Source: Bowmanella denitrificans
Lineage (GTDB): Bacteria; Pseudomonadota; Gammaproteobacteria; Enterobacterales; Alteromonadaceae
NCBI RefSeq assembly: GCF_002887595.1
Contig: NZ_PEBU01000008.1
Coordinates: forward strand, 124,001 to 188,000
DNA: 64,000 nucleotides
Direction of reading: 5' to 3'
How positions within the stretch are numbered: the stretch's first letter is position 1; every line of letters begins with the position of its first letter. The position numbers were made by a program, and so were the translations under genes. The notes under the pieces were generated by a model. The model saw only the letters and a program-made list of their open reading frames with translations, searched no databases and had not been told where the DNA came from. Of the stretch, positions 18,807 to 28,600 are shown in pieces.

Positions 18807-19982
18807 TCAGGGACGATTACGCCCTAAACGATCATGGCTGCTTACCCAATGCCCGGCAATAACTGCACAAGCCAGGGAAATATCACCAGCCAGCACAGTG
18901 GCAGCGACTATCTCGGCAAATTTGTTCGCTTTGCCCTTTCCATAGCAGCCCAGTAAATTCAGGCATTCCTTTTGTGTAGGCAACCCAGTGCCGCCGCCAT
19001 AGGTGGCAACAATCAAAGAAGGTAAAGTGACAGACAAATAGAGGTCATCATTTTCCAGCAATTCATGGGACAAATGGCCAGCGTGAGATTCCACCACGTT
19101 CGCTTCATCCTGACCTGTGGCTATAAAAAGGGAAGCAATACCATTGGCCGAATGCGGACCGTTATAGGCAGCGCCGGCGATACGTGCACCAACATTGGAC
19201 AGCACGGCCGCCTTGGCCATCATACGGCTGTCCACATGCATGATTTTTCGCAGCACTTCTTTTTTCAACACAATCTCGGCAATCACCCGTCTGCCACGGG
19301 AATGAATCATATTCAGTTGCGAATGCTTTTTATCGGTATCCATATTGCCTGACAACAAATAGTCACAGGGAATGGGCGAATTCTGCTTGATCCATTCACT
19401 GGCCGCTAAAGTGGCTTTACTGACCATGTTTTGTCCGGCTGCATCGCCTGTGGTGTAGTTAAAACGCAGATAACGCATTTTAGCCACAGACCATTGTTCA
19501 ATATGTTGTAGTTTGGCAATGCTGCTGGTGCTCTCTGCCACCTCAGCAATTTGCGCAAAATGCGCGCTTACCCATTGGCCAAAATCCCGCGCCTGGCGGG
19601 CATTTTCAAACAAAAAGGCTGGAGCGCGCTGCATAAACTGTTCAACCACCGTAGTGGTCACGCCGCCACATTCATTGATAACCCGCATGCCGCGGCTGTA
19701 ACTTGCCACCAGCGTCCCTTCGGTGGTGGCCAAAGGCACGTAAAACTGGCCTTGGGCATACTCACCATCAATTTGCACCGGCCCGGCAATACCAACCGGC
19801 ATTTGCACTATGCCAATAAAGTTTTCAATATTGCCCGGCAGTACTGCAGGGTCAATGCTGAACTGGCCAGTGTATTCCATTTGTTCACCGGTTTTATCAG
19901 CCAAAAATTCACGACGTTTATCGGCCATTTCCCGACTGTAATCATTGCGTCTGTCCCTGGGTATGCGGTCATCTAGATTCAT
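18807..19982 (-). CDS. Hydroxymethylglutaryl-CoA reductase, class I type
   Basis: HMG-CoA reductase converts HMG-CoA to mevalonate (or the reverse in catabolic organisms). From the ATG at 19982, preceded by AAGGA, it is 391 residues. The catalytic Glu lies in ATTEGTLVAS, the Lys in SGNMDTDKK, the Asp in ATGQDEANVVESH and the His in AGHWVSSH. A YGGGT cofactor loop is also present. These motifs follow the class I (eukaryotic/archaeal) pattern rather than the typical bacterial class II pattern. No other mevalonate-pathway gene lies in the window, so its metabolic role here is open. Confidence 0.92.
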   Translation of the reverse strand: MNLDDRIPRDRRNDYSREMADKRREFLADKTGEQMEYTGQFSIDPAVLPGNIENFIGIVQMPVGIAGPVQIDGEYAQGQFYVPLATTEGTLVASYSRGMRVINECGGVTTTVVEQFMQRAPAFLFENARQARDFGQWVSAHFAQIAEVAESTSSIAKLQHIEQWSVAKMRYLRFNYTTGDAAGQNMVSKATLAASEWIKQNSPIPCDYLLSGNMDTDKKHSQLNMIHSRGRRVIAEIVLKKEVLRKIMHVDSRMMAKAAVLSNVGARIAGAAYNGPHSANGIASLFIATGQDEANVVESHAGHLSHELLENDDLYLSVTLPSLIVATYGGGTGLPTQKECLNLLGCYGKGKANKFAEIVAATVLAGDISLACAVIAGHWVSSHDRLGRNRP

Positions 19983-20210
19983 GCGGTGTCCTTGTTGATT
20001 TGGGTACAAAAGATAAATAACGGCCTGACTAAGGCGATTTTCTTACTACTTCAGTATAGTTTTTAGCATTATCCAGGCCAGTTTCCATTTAAACGCCAGC
20101 AGATGGCAAAAACATGACAAGATCCAGTCCCTTGGACTGGCTGACCGCTATCTGATAGTCAGCACTTGCATCAGGAAGATGCATCAATTTGGTGCAGATT
20201 ACGCACGACT
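19983..20210. other. Gene-free region between HMG-CoA reductase and tandem repeat
   Basis: This is part of a roughly 540-base gap between the HMG-CoA reductase start and acnB. It holds the probable reductase promoter and a hairpin, CCAGTCC-ctt-GGACTGG, at 20124-20140. A second small hairpin (GCATC-aggaa-GATGC) lies at about 20168-20182. No coding potential was seen. Confidence 0.5.
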
Positions 20211-20437
20211 CCATGGACATCGGCGCTCTTTGGCATCCATGCCACCACGCCATACGACCGCCAAGGATGGCGGAAGTGCAGAAAATGCAGGAGCAGTTTT
20301 TCTGCCCGTCCATCCATGGACATCGGCGCTCTTTGGCATCCATGCCACCGCGCCATACGACCGCCAGGGATGGCGGAAGTGCAGAAAACGCAGGAGCGGT
20401 TTTTCTGCCCGTCCATCCATGAACATCGCCGGTGAAA
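20211..20437. repeat. 103-bp direct tandem repeat, two full copies plus partial third
   Basis: Copy 1 is 20211-20313 and copy 2 is 20314-20416; they differ at only a few positions. A third copy begins at 20417 (CCATGAACATCGCC) and then diverges. Each unit contains nested palindromes: GGCATCCATGCC, CCGCC-aaggat-GGCGG and GCAGAAAA...TTTTCTGC. The period is not a multiple of three and the overlapping frames are of no known family, so it is treated as non-coding. It lies between the HMG-CoA reductase and acnB genes. Confidence 0.92.
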
Positions 20438-20474
20438 GCTCCTTGCAACACCGGCATACCGCTCATCCTGAGCA

Positions 20475-20500
20475 TAAAAAAGCCGGGACAAGTCCCGGCT
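20475..20500 (-). terminator. Terminator after acnB
   Basis: On the minus strand the perfect 9-bp stem AGCCGGGAC / GTCCCGGCT with a two-base loop is followed by a run of Ts. It lies 20 bases beyond the acnB stop. Confidence 0.88.
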
Positions 20501-20521
20501 CTGCTTAAACATATTCGCTTA

Positions 20522-23134
20522 TCAGGCTACATTCAGTGTAGGAATGATGTCCGCCTTAGCTTTTTGCTCGGCCTTTTTGAACTCATCCATGCGGTCGAAG
20601 TTCAGGTAGCGATAGATATCACCGGCCATAGAATCGATCTTACTGGCGTATTGCAGATACTCTTCGGTGGTCGGAATACGGCCCAGAATAGCACCGACAG
20701 CGGCCAGTTCTGCTGATGTCAGGTATACGTTGGCACCATCCCCCAGGCGGTTGGGGAAGTTACGGGTAGACGTAGACAACACAGTGCTGCCAGCGGCTAC
20801 ACGTGCCTGGTTACCCATACACAGTGAACATCCTGGCATTTCGGTGCGCACACCGGCACGGCCATAAATGTTGTAGTAACCTTCTTCCATCAGTTGCGCC
20901 TGGTCCATCTTAGTCGGTGGCGACATCCACAGACGTGTAGTCAGGGCTTCTTTGTTCTGCTCCAGTAGCTTACCGGCGGCACGGAAGTGGCCGATGTTAG
21001 TCATACAAGAACCGATAAAGACTTCATCTACCTTGTCACCGGCAACTTCAGACAGGGTCTTAGCATCATCCGGATCATTCGGGCAACATACGATAGGCTC
21101 TTTGATATCAGCCAGATCGATTTCGATGATTTCAGCATATTCCGCATCCGCATCGGCTTGCATCAGTTCAGGCTTAGCCAGCCACTCTTCCATCTTACGA
21201 GCACGACGCTCCAGAGTGCGAGGGTCACCGTAACCATGACTGATCATCCAGCGCAGCATAGTGATATTGGAGTTCAGGTACTCGGCAATAGACTCCTGAG
21301 ACAGCTTGATGGTACAACCGGCCGCAGAGCGCTCGGCAGACGCATCAGACAGCTCAAAGGCCTGCTCAACGGTCAGGTCTTCCAGACCTTCGATTTCCAG
21401 AATACGGCCAGAGAACGCATTCACTTTACCTTTCTTGGCAACGGTCAGCAGACCTTGCTTGATACCGTAAAGCGGAATGGCATGTACCAGATCACGCAGG
21501 GTAATACCCGGCTGCATCTTACCTTTAAAACGCACCAGCACAGACTCAGGCATATCCAGCGGCATCACACCTGTGGCGGCCGCGAAAGCCACCAGGCCGG
21601 AACCGGCCGGGAAGGAAATGCCGATTGGGAAACGGGTATGCGAGTCACCGCCAGTCCCTACGGTATCGGGCAACAACATGCGGTTCAGCCAGCTGTGGAT
21701 AATCCCGTCACCAGGGCGCAAAGACACGCCGCCACGATTCATAATAAAGTCCGGCAGGGTATGCTGAGTGTCAATATCTACCGGCTTAGGATAGGCCGCA
21801 GTGTGACAGAATGACTGCATGGTCAAATCGGCAGAGAAACCCAGACAAGCCAGGTCTTTCAGCTCATCACGGGTCATGGGACCTGTGGTATCCTGAGAGC
21901 CTACCGTGGTCATCTTAGGTTCGCAGTAAGTACCTGGGCGGATACCTTCCACACCACAGGCACGGCCAACCATCTTCTGCGCCAGGGTGAAGCCTTTACC
22001 GGTATCAGCTGGTTGCTCCGGCACACGGAAGAAATCAGCCGGCGGCAGACCCAGTGACTCACGCGCCTTCTCGGTCAAACCACGACCGATGATCATATTG
22101 ATACGGCCACCAACACGCACTTCATCCAGGATAACTTTAGAGTTGTAGCTGTACTCAGCCAGTAACTCGCCAGTTTCGGCGTTTTTGATTTTGCCTTCAA
22201 ATGGATAAATGTCGATCACATCGCCCATTTCCATTTTGTCTACATCGGCTTCGAATACCAGCGCACCGGCATCTTCCATGGTGTTGAAGAAGATAGGTGC
22301 CACTTTGGAACCAAAACAGATTCCACCGCTACGCTTATTTGGCACGCCAGGCATATCTTCACCGAAATACCACAATACCGAGTTGGTAGCAGACTTACGT
22401 GAAGAGCCAGTTCCTACCACGTCACCGATAAAGGCAACCGGATGGCCTTTGGCTTTAATTTCTTCGATTTGTTTCAGCGGGCCTACTTCACCATGCTGTT
22501 CTGGGGTTAAACCGTCACGAGTCATTTTGTACATGGCACGGGCATGCAGCGGAATATCCGGACGTGACCAGGCATCAGGCGCAGGCGAAAGGTCATCGGT
22601 GTTGGTTTCGCCGGTAACTTTAAATACCGTCACAGTGATCTTTTCTGCCAGCTCAGGGCGGCTGGTAAACCACTCGGCTTCAGCCCATGACTGCATAACG
22701 TCTTTAGCATAGGCATTACCGGCTTTGGCTTTCTCTTCTACATCATGGAAAGCATCAAACATCAGCAGGGTATGTTTCAGTTCTTCTGCGGCCTGTTCTG
22801 CCAGCTCGTTGTCATCCAACAGTTCGACCAGGGTGGCAATGTTGTAACCACCATGCATATTGCCCAGCAACTGCACTGCTGCATCTTTGCTAACCAAAGG
22901 AGATACCGCTTCACCTTTAACAATGGCGGTTAAAAAGCCAGCTTTAACATAAGCAGCTTCATCCACACCAGGCGGGACACGCTCAGAAATAAGTTCCACC
23001 AGGAAGGATTCTTCACCGGCGGGGGGATTCTTCAACAATTCAACCAGTTCGGCGACCTGTTCGGCGCTCAGAGGTTTTGGTGGGACACCTTCAGCGGCAC
23101 GTTCTGCAACGTGTTGACGATATGCTTCTAACAC
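20522..23134 (-). CDS. acnB: Bifunctional aconitate hydratase 2 / 2-methylisocitrate dehydratase
   Basis: AcnB is the main TCA-cycle aconitase, interconverting citrate and isocitrate through a 4Fe-4S cluster. It can also act in the methylcitrate cycle, and the apo-form binds mRNA. The 870-residue protein has the AcnB-specific N-terminal HEAT-like domain, then the swivel domain. The catalytic core carries cluster cysteines in GSCMTNIGHF and GCSLCMGNQAR. The start is a GTG with GAGGA seven bases upstream. In enterobacteria acnB lies near lpd; here 12 kb of other genes separate them. Confidence 0.98.
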   Translation of the reverse strand: MLEAYRQHVAERAAEGVPPKPLSAEQVAELVELLKNPPAGEESFLVELISERVPPGVDEAAYVKAGFLTAIVKGEAVSPLVSKDAAVQLLGNMHGGYNIATLVELLDDNELAEQAAEELKHTLLMFDAFHDVEEKAKAGNAYAKDVMQSWAEAEWFTSRPELAEKITVTVFKVTGETNTDDLSPAPDAWSRPDIPLHARAMYKMTRDGLTPEQHGEVGPLKQIEEIKAKGHPVAFIGDVVGTGSSRKSATNSVLWYFGEDMPGVPNKRSGGICFGSKVAPIFFNTMEDAGALVFEADVDKMEMGDVIDIYPFEGKIKNAETGELLAEYSYNSKVILDEVRVGGRINMIIGRGLTEKARESLGLPPADFFRVPEQPADTGKGFTLAQKMVGRACGVEGIRPGTYCEPKMTTVGSQDTTGPMTRDELKDLACLGFSADLTMQSFCHTAAYPKPVDIDTQHTLPDFIMNRGGVSLRPGDGIIHSWLNRMLLPDTVGTGGDSHTRFPIGISFPAGSGLVAFAAATGVMPLDMPESVLVRFKGKMQPGITLRDLVHAIPLYGIKQGLLTVAKKGKVNAFSGRILEIEGLEDLTVEQAFELSDASAERSAAGCTIKLSQESIAEYLNSNITMLRWMISHGYGDPRTLERRARKMEEWLAKPELMQADADAEYAEIIEIDLADIKEPIVCCPNDPDDAKTLSEVAGDKVDEVFIGSCMTNIGHFRAAGKLLEQNKEALTTRLWMSPPTKMDQAQLMEEGYYNIYGRAGVRTEMPGCSLCMGNQARVAAGSTVLSTSTRNFPNRLGDGANVYLTSAELAAVGAILGRIPTTEEYLQYASKIDSMAGDIYRYLNFDRMDEFKKAEQKAKADIIPTLNVA

Positions 23135-23331
23135 AGTTTGGTCCTCTTCGATGAGTTGGCCGCCTTGTCACTGGTCGCCCAGTTGGCAGCAGGAACGATA
23201 AACCCGACAAGTATAAGGGTTTAGTATGAAGATTTGAATTTGCCCAGCCTTTAGTTCACTTATAGCCAGAATAAATTTCAGTGATGTTGATTAAAAATTA
23301 ATAAATCTCGTGAATAAGATGGGAATAGTTC

Positions 23332-24531
23332 TCATCTGGATACTTCCTCACCACTGTGGGCACTGGCACGCAAAGTACTCAGTTTCGCTTCATAAAGTTG
23401 CCTTTGCCTGGTTTGATAACTTAACGCAATGGCTTTCTCCAGTGCTTCTGATGCTTTCACCAGCTTTCCCATCGCGTGATATGACTTGGCCAGTCCCAAA
23501 TAGCTTTCTTCCAGATAAGGGGCCAGTTGTTGTGCTTTTAGGTAATTTTCCAGGGCGTAGTGTACTTTACCTTCAGCAAAAAAGCCCTCGGCAAGACTCA
23601 ACCAATTATAGGGGTTAGCATCATCCACATTGCCCAGTTGCACGGCTATTTCAGCGGCCTCTGCACGCTTGCCCTGCCGGAGCAATAACTTACGATAATT
23701 GTCCAGCAATTCCAGCGAAGTGGCACCGCGCTCGCGCGCATAGGCATAGGTCTGCGCGGATTCATCAATTAAGCCTGCTCGCGAATATGCTACTGCCAGG
23801 CTATTTAGACTGCCGGGATTAAGCTGTCCATGTTGCAGGGCTCGCCGACTCAGTTGGTAAGCCAGCGTTAATTGATTATTCACCAGCGCCTCCGCGGCCT
23901 GATTCTGGTAAAACATCGCGATTACGTCTTGCTCGGTGCGTTTAGCGCCATAACGATCGCCTCGCGCTGGCAGATAGTCGATTACGACACCGGGGCGGCT
24001 AAGATAAAGGATGTCTTTTTCAGGTTTGAAACTGGGATCGTATACCTTGGTACGAACGTGACTGGATAACATCAACAGGTTGTTTTGCATACGATAAACC
24101 GGTGCAGAATCCACTTGCTGATAATCAAGTTCGAGGCCGACCAGTTTCGCCAGGGCACCTGTTACCAATGCCAGCGATAAACAATTCCCAGCGTTTTTTT
24201 CTAATGCCTGCTGAGCGGTGTAGGTATCGCCTTTATAGTCAAAACCGGCTAATCGGCCTTCAAGGTAATCATACAGCCGCCAGTTGGGTGCTCGTGACTG
24301 GTTGACTGGCGCATTAAAGTAATGCACAAAGTCCTGCTGTTGCTGTTGGCTGAGTTGGAAAAGCTGTGCTGCGGGTATCGGTTCAGATGGTTGTGTTGCA
24401 TCTGGCCAGTTTGTTGGCAGCTGCAACTGGTATGCTAGGCCAGGGGTTGGTTTGGAAGTACTCTGACAAGCCGTCATACCCAACCATGTAACAACGACAA
24501 CAATAATATTAACAACCCGCGCTTTTTTCAC
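23332..24531 (-). CDS. TPR lipoprotein with transglutaminase-like N-terminal domain
   Basis: This 399-residue protein begins with a GTG and a signal that ends in a possible lipobox, GMTAC (about residue 22). Residues about 90-190 resemble the transglutaminase-like/SirB1-type fold (NAGNCLSLALVTGALAKLVG), in which a cysteine follows the conserved Gly-Asn. The C-terminal half consists of TPR helices (about residues 215-390, e.g. NPYNWLSLAEGFFAEGKVHYA). No function is known. It follows the HDOD gene by 28 bases and may be the last gene of the efflux operon. Confidence 0.75.
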   Translation of the reverse strand: MKKARVVNIIVVVVTWLGMTACQSTSKPTPGLAYQLQLPTNWPDATQPSEPIPAAQLFQLSQQQQQDFVHYFNAPVNQSRAPNWRLYDYLEGRLAGFDYKGDTYTAQQALEKNAGNCLSLALVTGALAKLVGLELDYQQVDSAPVYRMQNNLLMLSSHVRTKVYDPSFKPEKDILYLSRPGVVIDYLPARGDRYGAKRTEQDVIAMFYQNQAAEALVNNQLTLAYQLSRRALQHGQLNPGSLNSLAVAYSRAGLIDESAQTYAYARERGATSLELLDNYRKLLLRQGKRAEAAEIAVQLGNVDDANPYNWLSLAEGFFAEGKVHYALENYLKAQQLAPYLEESYLGLAKSYHAMGKLVKASEALEKAIALSYQTRQRQLYEAKLSTLRASAHSGEEVSR

Positions 24532-24559
24532 CCATCTGTCCCTGTTTTAGGAATACAAT

Positions 24560-25393
24560 TCAGAACAATTCAGGATTCATAATAGCCAGGAGCTTATGTG
24601 CATCCATTCGGGTAAACTTAATGACATCCTGAATATCTTCGGCTTCCAGTTTAAGTTTTTTCAGTGCGGCCGGTGATACCAGACTGTCCAGTTTGTAACG
24701 GCTGTCGACCATATGCAGTGCCAATCGCACGGCTAAATGACCGATGGCCACATCTTTACCGTCTTTGGCCTTGATTTCACTGTGCACATGATTAATCACG
24801 TAGCAAAACTGCTCCGGCAAATGCCATGATTCTAAAATCAGGCCCGAGCACTGGGCATAGGTAAATCCCAAGAGCGCTTGCTGATGTTGCCAGGGTAGTT
24901 TGTCTTTCTGATATTTTTCGCATTCATGCGCCAAGGCGGCATCTTTGCTGGCCACCACCAGCTCAGCATATTGATGCAATAAGCCCATCACAAAATACTG
25001 CTCACTGGCGCGGATTTTAGCTGTTTTGGCCAGATGCTTGGCTAGCAGTCCGCAATAAACACTTTGTTGCCAGAAACGTCGCAGATCAATGACTTCAGAT
25101 GAGAAATGCCTAAAGGCGGTGGTCGCGGTTTCAGCCAGTGCCAGGTTATACAGCGCTTCACCACCAATAACACCAACCGCTTTGGGAATAGAATTTATCT
25201 GCGCAGGAAACCGAAACAACGCACTGTTGGCCAGTTTCAGCAGCTTAGAGCTGAGGGATGGATCCACAGCAATCACCTCAGCGATATCCGCTGAATCCGC
25301 ACTAACATCATCCAGCAGGGCACGAATCCGGCTGCAGGTATCCGGCAGTGCAAATGACTGGCTGGCATATTTGGCTAATTCAGTGGCTTGCAT
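24560..25393 (-). CDS. HDOD domain signalling protein
   Basis: This 277-residue cytoplasmic protein is essentially a single HDOD domain, a degenerate HD-type phosphohydrolase fold found in regulatory proteins. Characteristic segments are AEVIAVDPSLSSKLLKLANSALF, the SIPKAVGVIGGEALYNLAL loop and the ARGLL-like GLLHQYAELV. No output domain is attached. Its start overlaps the DUF1289 stop by one base (TAATG), indicating co-translation with that gene. Confidence 0.87.
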   Translation of the reverse strand: MQATELAKYASQSFALPDTCSRIRALLDDVSADSADIAEVIAVDPSLSSKLLKLANSALFRFPAQINSIPKAVGVIGGEALYNLALAETATTAFRHFSSEVIDLRRFWQQSVYCGLLAKHLAKTAKIRASEQYFVMGLLHQYAELVVASKDAALAHECEKYQKDKLPWQHQQALLGFTYAQCSGLILESWHLPEQFCYVINHVHSEIKAKDGKDVAIGHLAVRLALHMVDSRYKLDSLVSPAALKKLKLEAEDIQDVIKFTRMDAHKLLAIMNPELF

Positions 25394-25650
25394 TATGACT
25401 GGTCCTCATCAAATCCCAATTGCTGTTGTTCCAACATGTCGCCTCCCCTGGCTGGTTGTTTTGCTGCATTAGCCCGCCTTTTTCGCATTTGGCAGGCCCG
25501 GATTATCTTGCGTTTTACCCCGTCGTCGATTTGATGCCAATAAAGACGCTCCTCCCTGGTTCGAAAGCATCCCAGACAATAGCCCTTGTCCCCGCTTTGG
25601 CATACACCGATGCAGGGACTGGGAATAGCAAAAAACTCAAGTTGTTGCAC
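25393..25650 (-). CDS. DUF1289 family small Cys-rich protein
   Basis: This 85-residue protein has the DUF1289 motif SPCIGVCQSGDKGYCLGCFRT, whose four cysteines suggest a metal or Fe-S site, followed by RTREERLYWHQ. The start is GTG. It overlaps the end of the CusA gene by 14 bases and the HDOD gene by one base. The family function is unknown. Its tight linkage to a metal-efflux pump is notable but may be accidental. Confidence 0.88.
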   Translation of the reverse strand: MQQLEFFAIPSPCIGVCQSGDKGYCLGCFRTREERLYWHQIDDGVKRKIIRACQMRKRRANAAKQPARGGDMLEQQQLGFDEDQS

Positions 25651-28600
25651 TTGTCCGGACCAAATCGCTTTGTCTGCGTTCCAGCATATAAAAAATTACC
25701 GGAATCACAAACAGAGAAACCAGAGGGGCCAGTATCATACCACCTAGCATAGGTGCGGCAATACGCTGCATTACCTCATGCCCGGTGCCCTGCGTCAGCA
25801 TAATCGGCAACAGACTGGCCAATATGGTAATAACCGTCATGGCTTTGGGTCTGATACGTTGTACAGCACCTGCCACCACAGCTTGGTATAAACCACGTTG
25901 GCAGCGCTGTGCAGAATCCTGCCAAGCCTGATTCAGATACAGATACATTACCACACCAAATTCAGCCGCCACCCCTGCCAATGCGATCATTCCCACAACC
26001 ACGGCGATGGACAGATTAAAACCCAGCCACCAGATAAGCCATAAACTACCGCACAAGGCAATAGGCAGGGTTAACATCACCACCAGGCTCTGTTGCCAAC
26101 TGGACAGGGTAAGATAAAGTAAAACCAAGGATAGCAGCAGGGTAAGTGGCACCAACTGTACCAGCTTGCCTTCCACCCGCTTAATGGATTCGTATTGCCC
26201 CGACCACTGCACAGAGTATCTGGCTGGCAGTACCAACTGATTGTCGAGCAGCGCCTTAGCCTGAGTCAGGTATTCGCCGACCGAAAGATCCTGAATATCC
26301 ACAAAGGTCCAGCCAACTTGCCGGGCGTTTTCGCTTTTTATCATGGCCGGACCATCCTGAATCTGTAAGCTGGCCAGCGCCGACAGTGGCACGAAAATCC
26401 CTTGGGCTGTGCTGATGGGCAAGCTGGCCAGCGCATCCAGATCCTGACGATACTGGGCTTCAACCCTGACATTCACCGGATATCGCTCATTACCTTTAAC
26501 CATTTCAGACACTTTCGCTCCCCCCACGGCAGTACGAATCAATGCCTGCAACTCGGCCAGGCTGATGCCATGTTCACCCAGAGCTTGCAGGTTAGGTTGA
26601 ATATCCAGATAGCGCCCGGCTGCCACGCGCTCTGAGTACACCGAGCGGGTGGCAGGGAGTTGCCGGAGCAATTGCTCAACCTGCACACCAATCTGCTCAA
26701 TCTGGGCCAAGTCAGGTCCGGCGATTTTCAGCCCCAACGGCGTTTTAATGCCCGTTGACAACATATCAATACGGGTTTTGATCGGCTGCACCCAGGCATT
26801 GGTGAGACCTGGAAACTTGACGGTTGCCTGCAATTGGGCAATCACCTTATCCAAGGTCATACCTGGCCGCCACTGTGCCTGTGGTTTCAGTTGAATAGTG
26901 GTTTCCAGCATGGTCAGGGGGGCGGGATCGGTGGCCGTTTCGGCACGCCCAATCTTACCAAATACGCTTTTAACCTCCGGTATCTGGGCAATCAATCTGT
27001 CGGTCTGTTGCAGCAGCTGTGCCGCCTTACCCGCGCTGATACCCGGTAAGGTGGTCGGCATATACAGTAAATCTCCTTCATCGATTTGCGGCATAAACTC
27101 CTTGCCCAGCTGTTGCCAGGGATAGTAACCACTTGCCAGCAACAATACGGCCAGTAACAGGCAGGTTTTCGGCCAGGCCAGGGCTTTGTTCAGCAGCGGC
27201 CGGTACAGGGCAATCAGACCGCGCGACAGCAGATTCTTATGTTCCGGCACAATCTTGCCCCGCACCCAATACCCCATCAACACCGGCACCAGGGTAACCG
27301 CCAGCAGGGCCGCTGCCGCCATGGCAAAAGATTTGGTCAGGGCTAACGGAGTAAATAAACGACCTTCCTGCCCTTCCAGCACAAAGACCGGAAAAAAGCT
27401 CAGGGTGATAATGAGCAACGACATAAATAAGGCCGGACCAACCTGTCGACAGGCCAGACTGACTTGCTGCCAATGTTCAGCGCGATTAGGACGGCGGCCA
27501 TGTTTGGCGTCAAACTGCTCCAGGTGCTTGTGCAGGTTTTCGATCATAACGATAGCGGCATCCACCAAGGCGCCAATGGCAATGGCAATGCCTCCCAGAC
27601 TCATAATATTGGCGCTGATGCCCAATACCCGCATCAGAATAAAAGCAGACAGTAGCGCCAAAGGTAACACCAGCACCGCCACCATAATGGAACCCAGATG
27701 CCAGAGGAACAGCATCAACACCATCGACACCAACAGGATTTCCATCAGCAATTTGTCCGACAGGTTGTCCACCGCACGCTGAATAAAGTCAGATCTGTCA
27801 TAGGTGGGGACAATATCCACCCCATCGGGCAGGCTGACTTTCAATTCATTCAATCTGGCTTTGACTCTGTCAATCACCTGCCGGGCATTCTCACCACTGC
27901 GCATCACAATAATGCCGCCAACCACCTCGCCCTGCCCATTCAGCTCGGCAATACCACGGCGTAATTGTGGCCCCAGCCTGACCTCAGCCACGTCTTTGAT
28001 CTGCAGTGGGATATTGGCGGCGTTTCGTTTGCCCAACGGAATGGCCTGAATGTCCGCAACGGATTTAAGGTACCCCCGTACCCGAATCATATATTCGGCT
28101 TCAGCCATTTCCACCGACGCACCGCCGGTTTCACCATTATGACTTTGTAAAGCCTCAATAACCTGCTGCACCGACATTTGATAGTTGGCCAGCTTCAGGG
28201 GATCCAACACAATCTGATAGGTACGGGTCATGCCCCCCACGGTGGCGACTTCTGCCACTCCAGACACGGATTGCAGCTCTTGTTTCAGAAACCAGTCCTG
28301 CAGGCTCTTCAAATCAGCAAGATCCCAGTTGCCGCTGTTGTCCACCAAGGCATATTGATAAACCCAGCCAACGCCAGAGGCATCCGGCCCCAGTTGCGGC
28401 TGCACACCCTCAGGTAACTGGCTGGCGGCCTGGTTTAAGTATTCCAGTACCCGTGAGCGGGCCCAGTAAATGTCGGTACCATCTTCAAACAGAACATAAA
28501 GATAAGAATCGCCATAAAATGAAAAACCCCGCACCGACGTGGCACCGGGTACTGCCATCATAATATTGGCAAGCGGATAGGTTACCTGCTGTTCCACCAG

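Noticed and set aside
20211-20437. Possible CRISPR array
   Set aside because: Units of 103 bases are contiguous with no unique spacers, and no cas gene is present.
20089-20512. Several overlapping open frames on both strands of 75-128 codons
   Set aside because: They are translations of the 103-bp tandem repeat in different frames. The repeat period is not a multiple of three and none resembles a known family.
20987-21814. 275-codon frame antisense to acnB
   Set aside because: acnB is certain on the other strand; the antisense product has no recognisable features.
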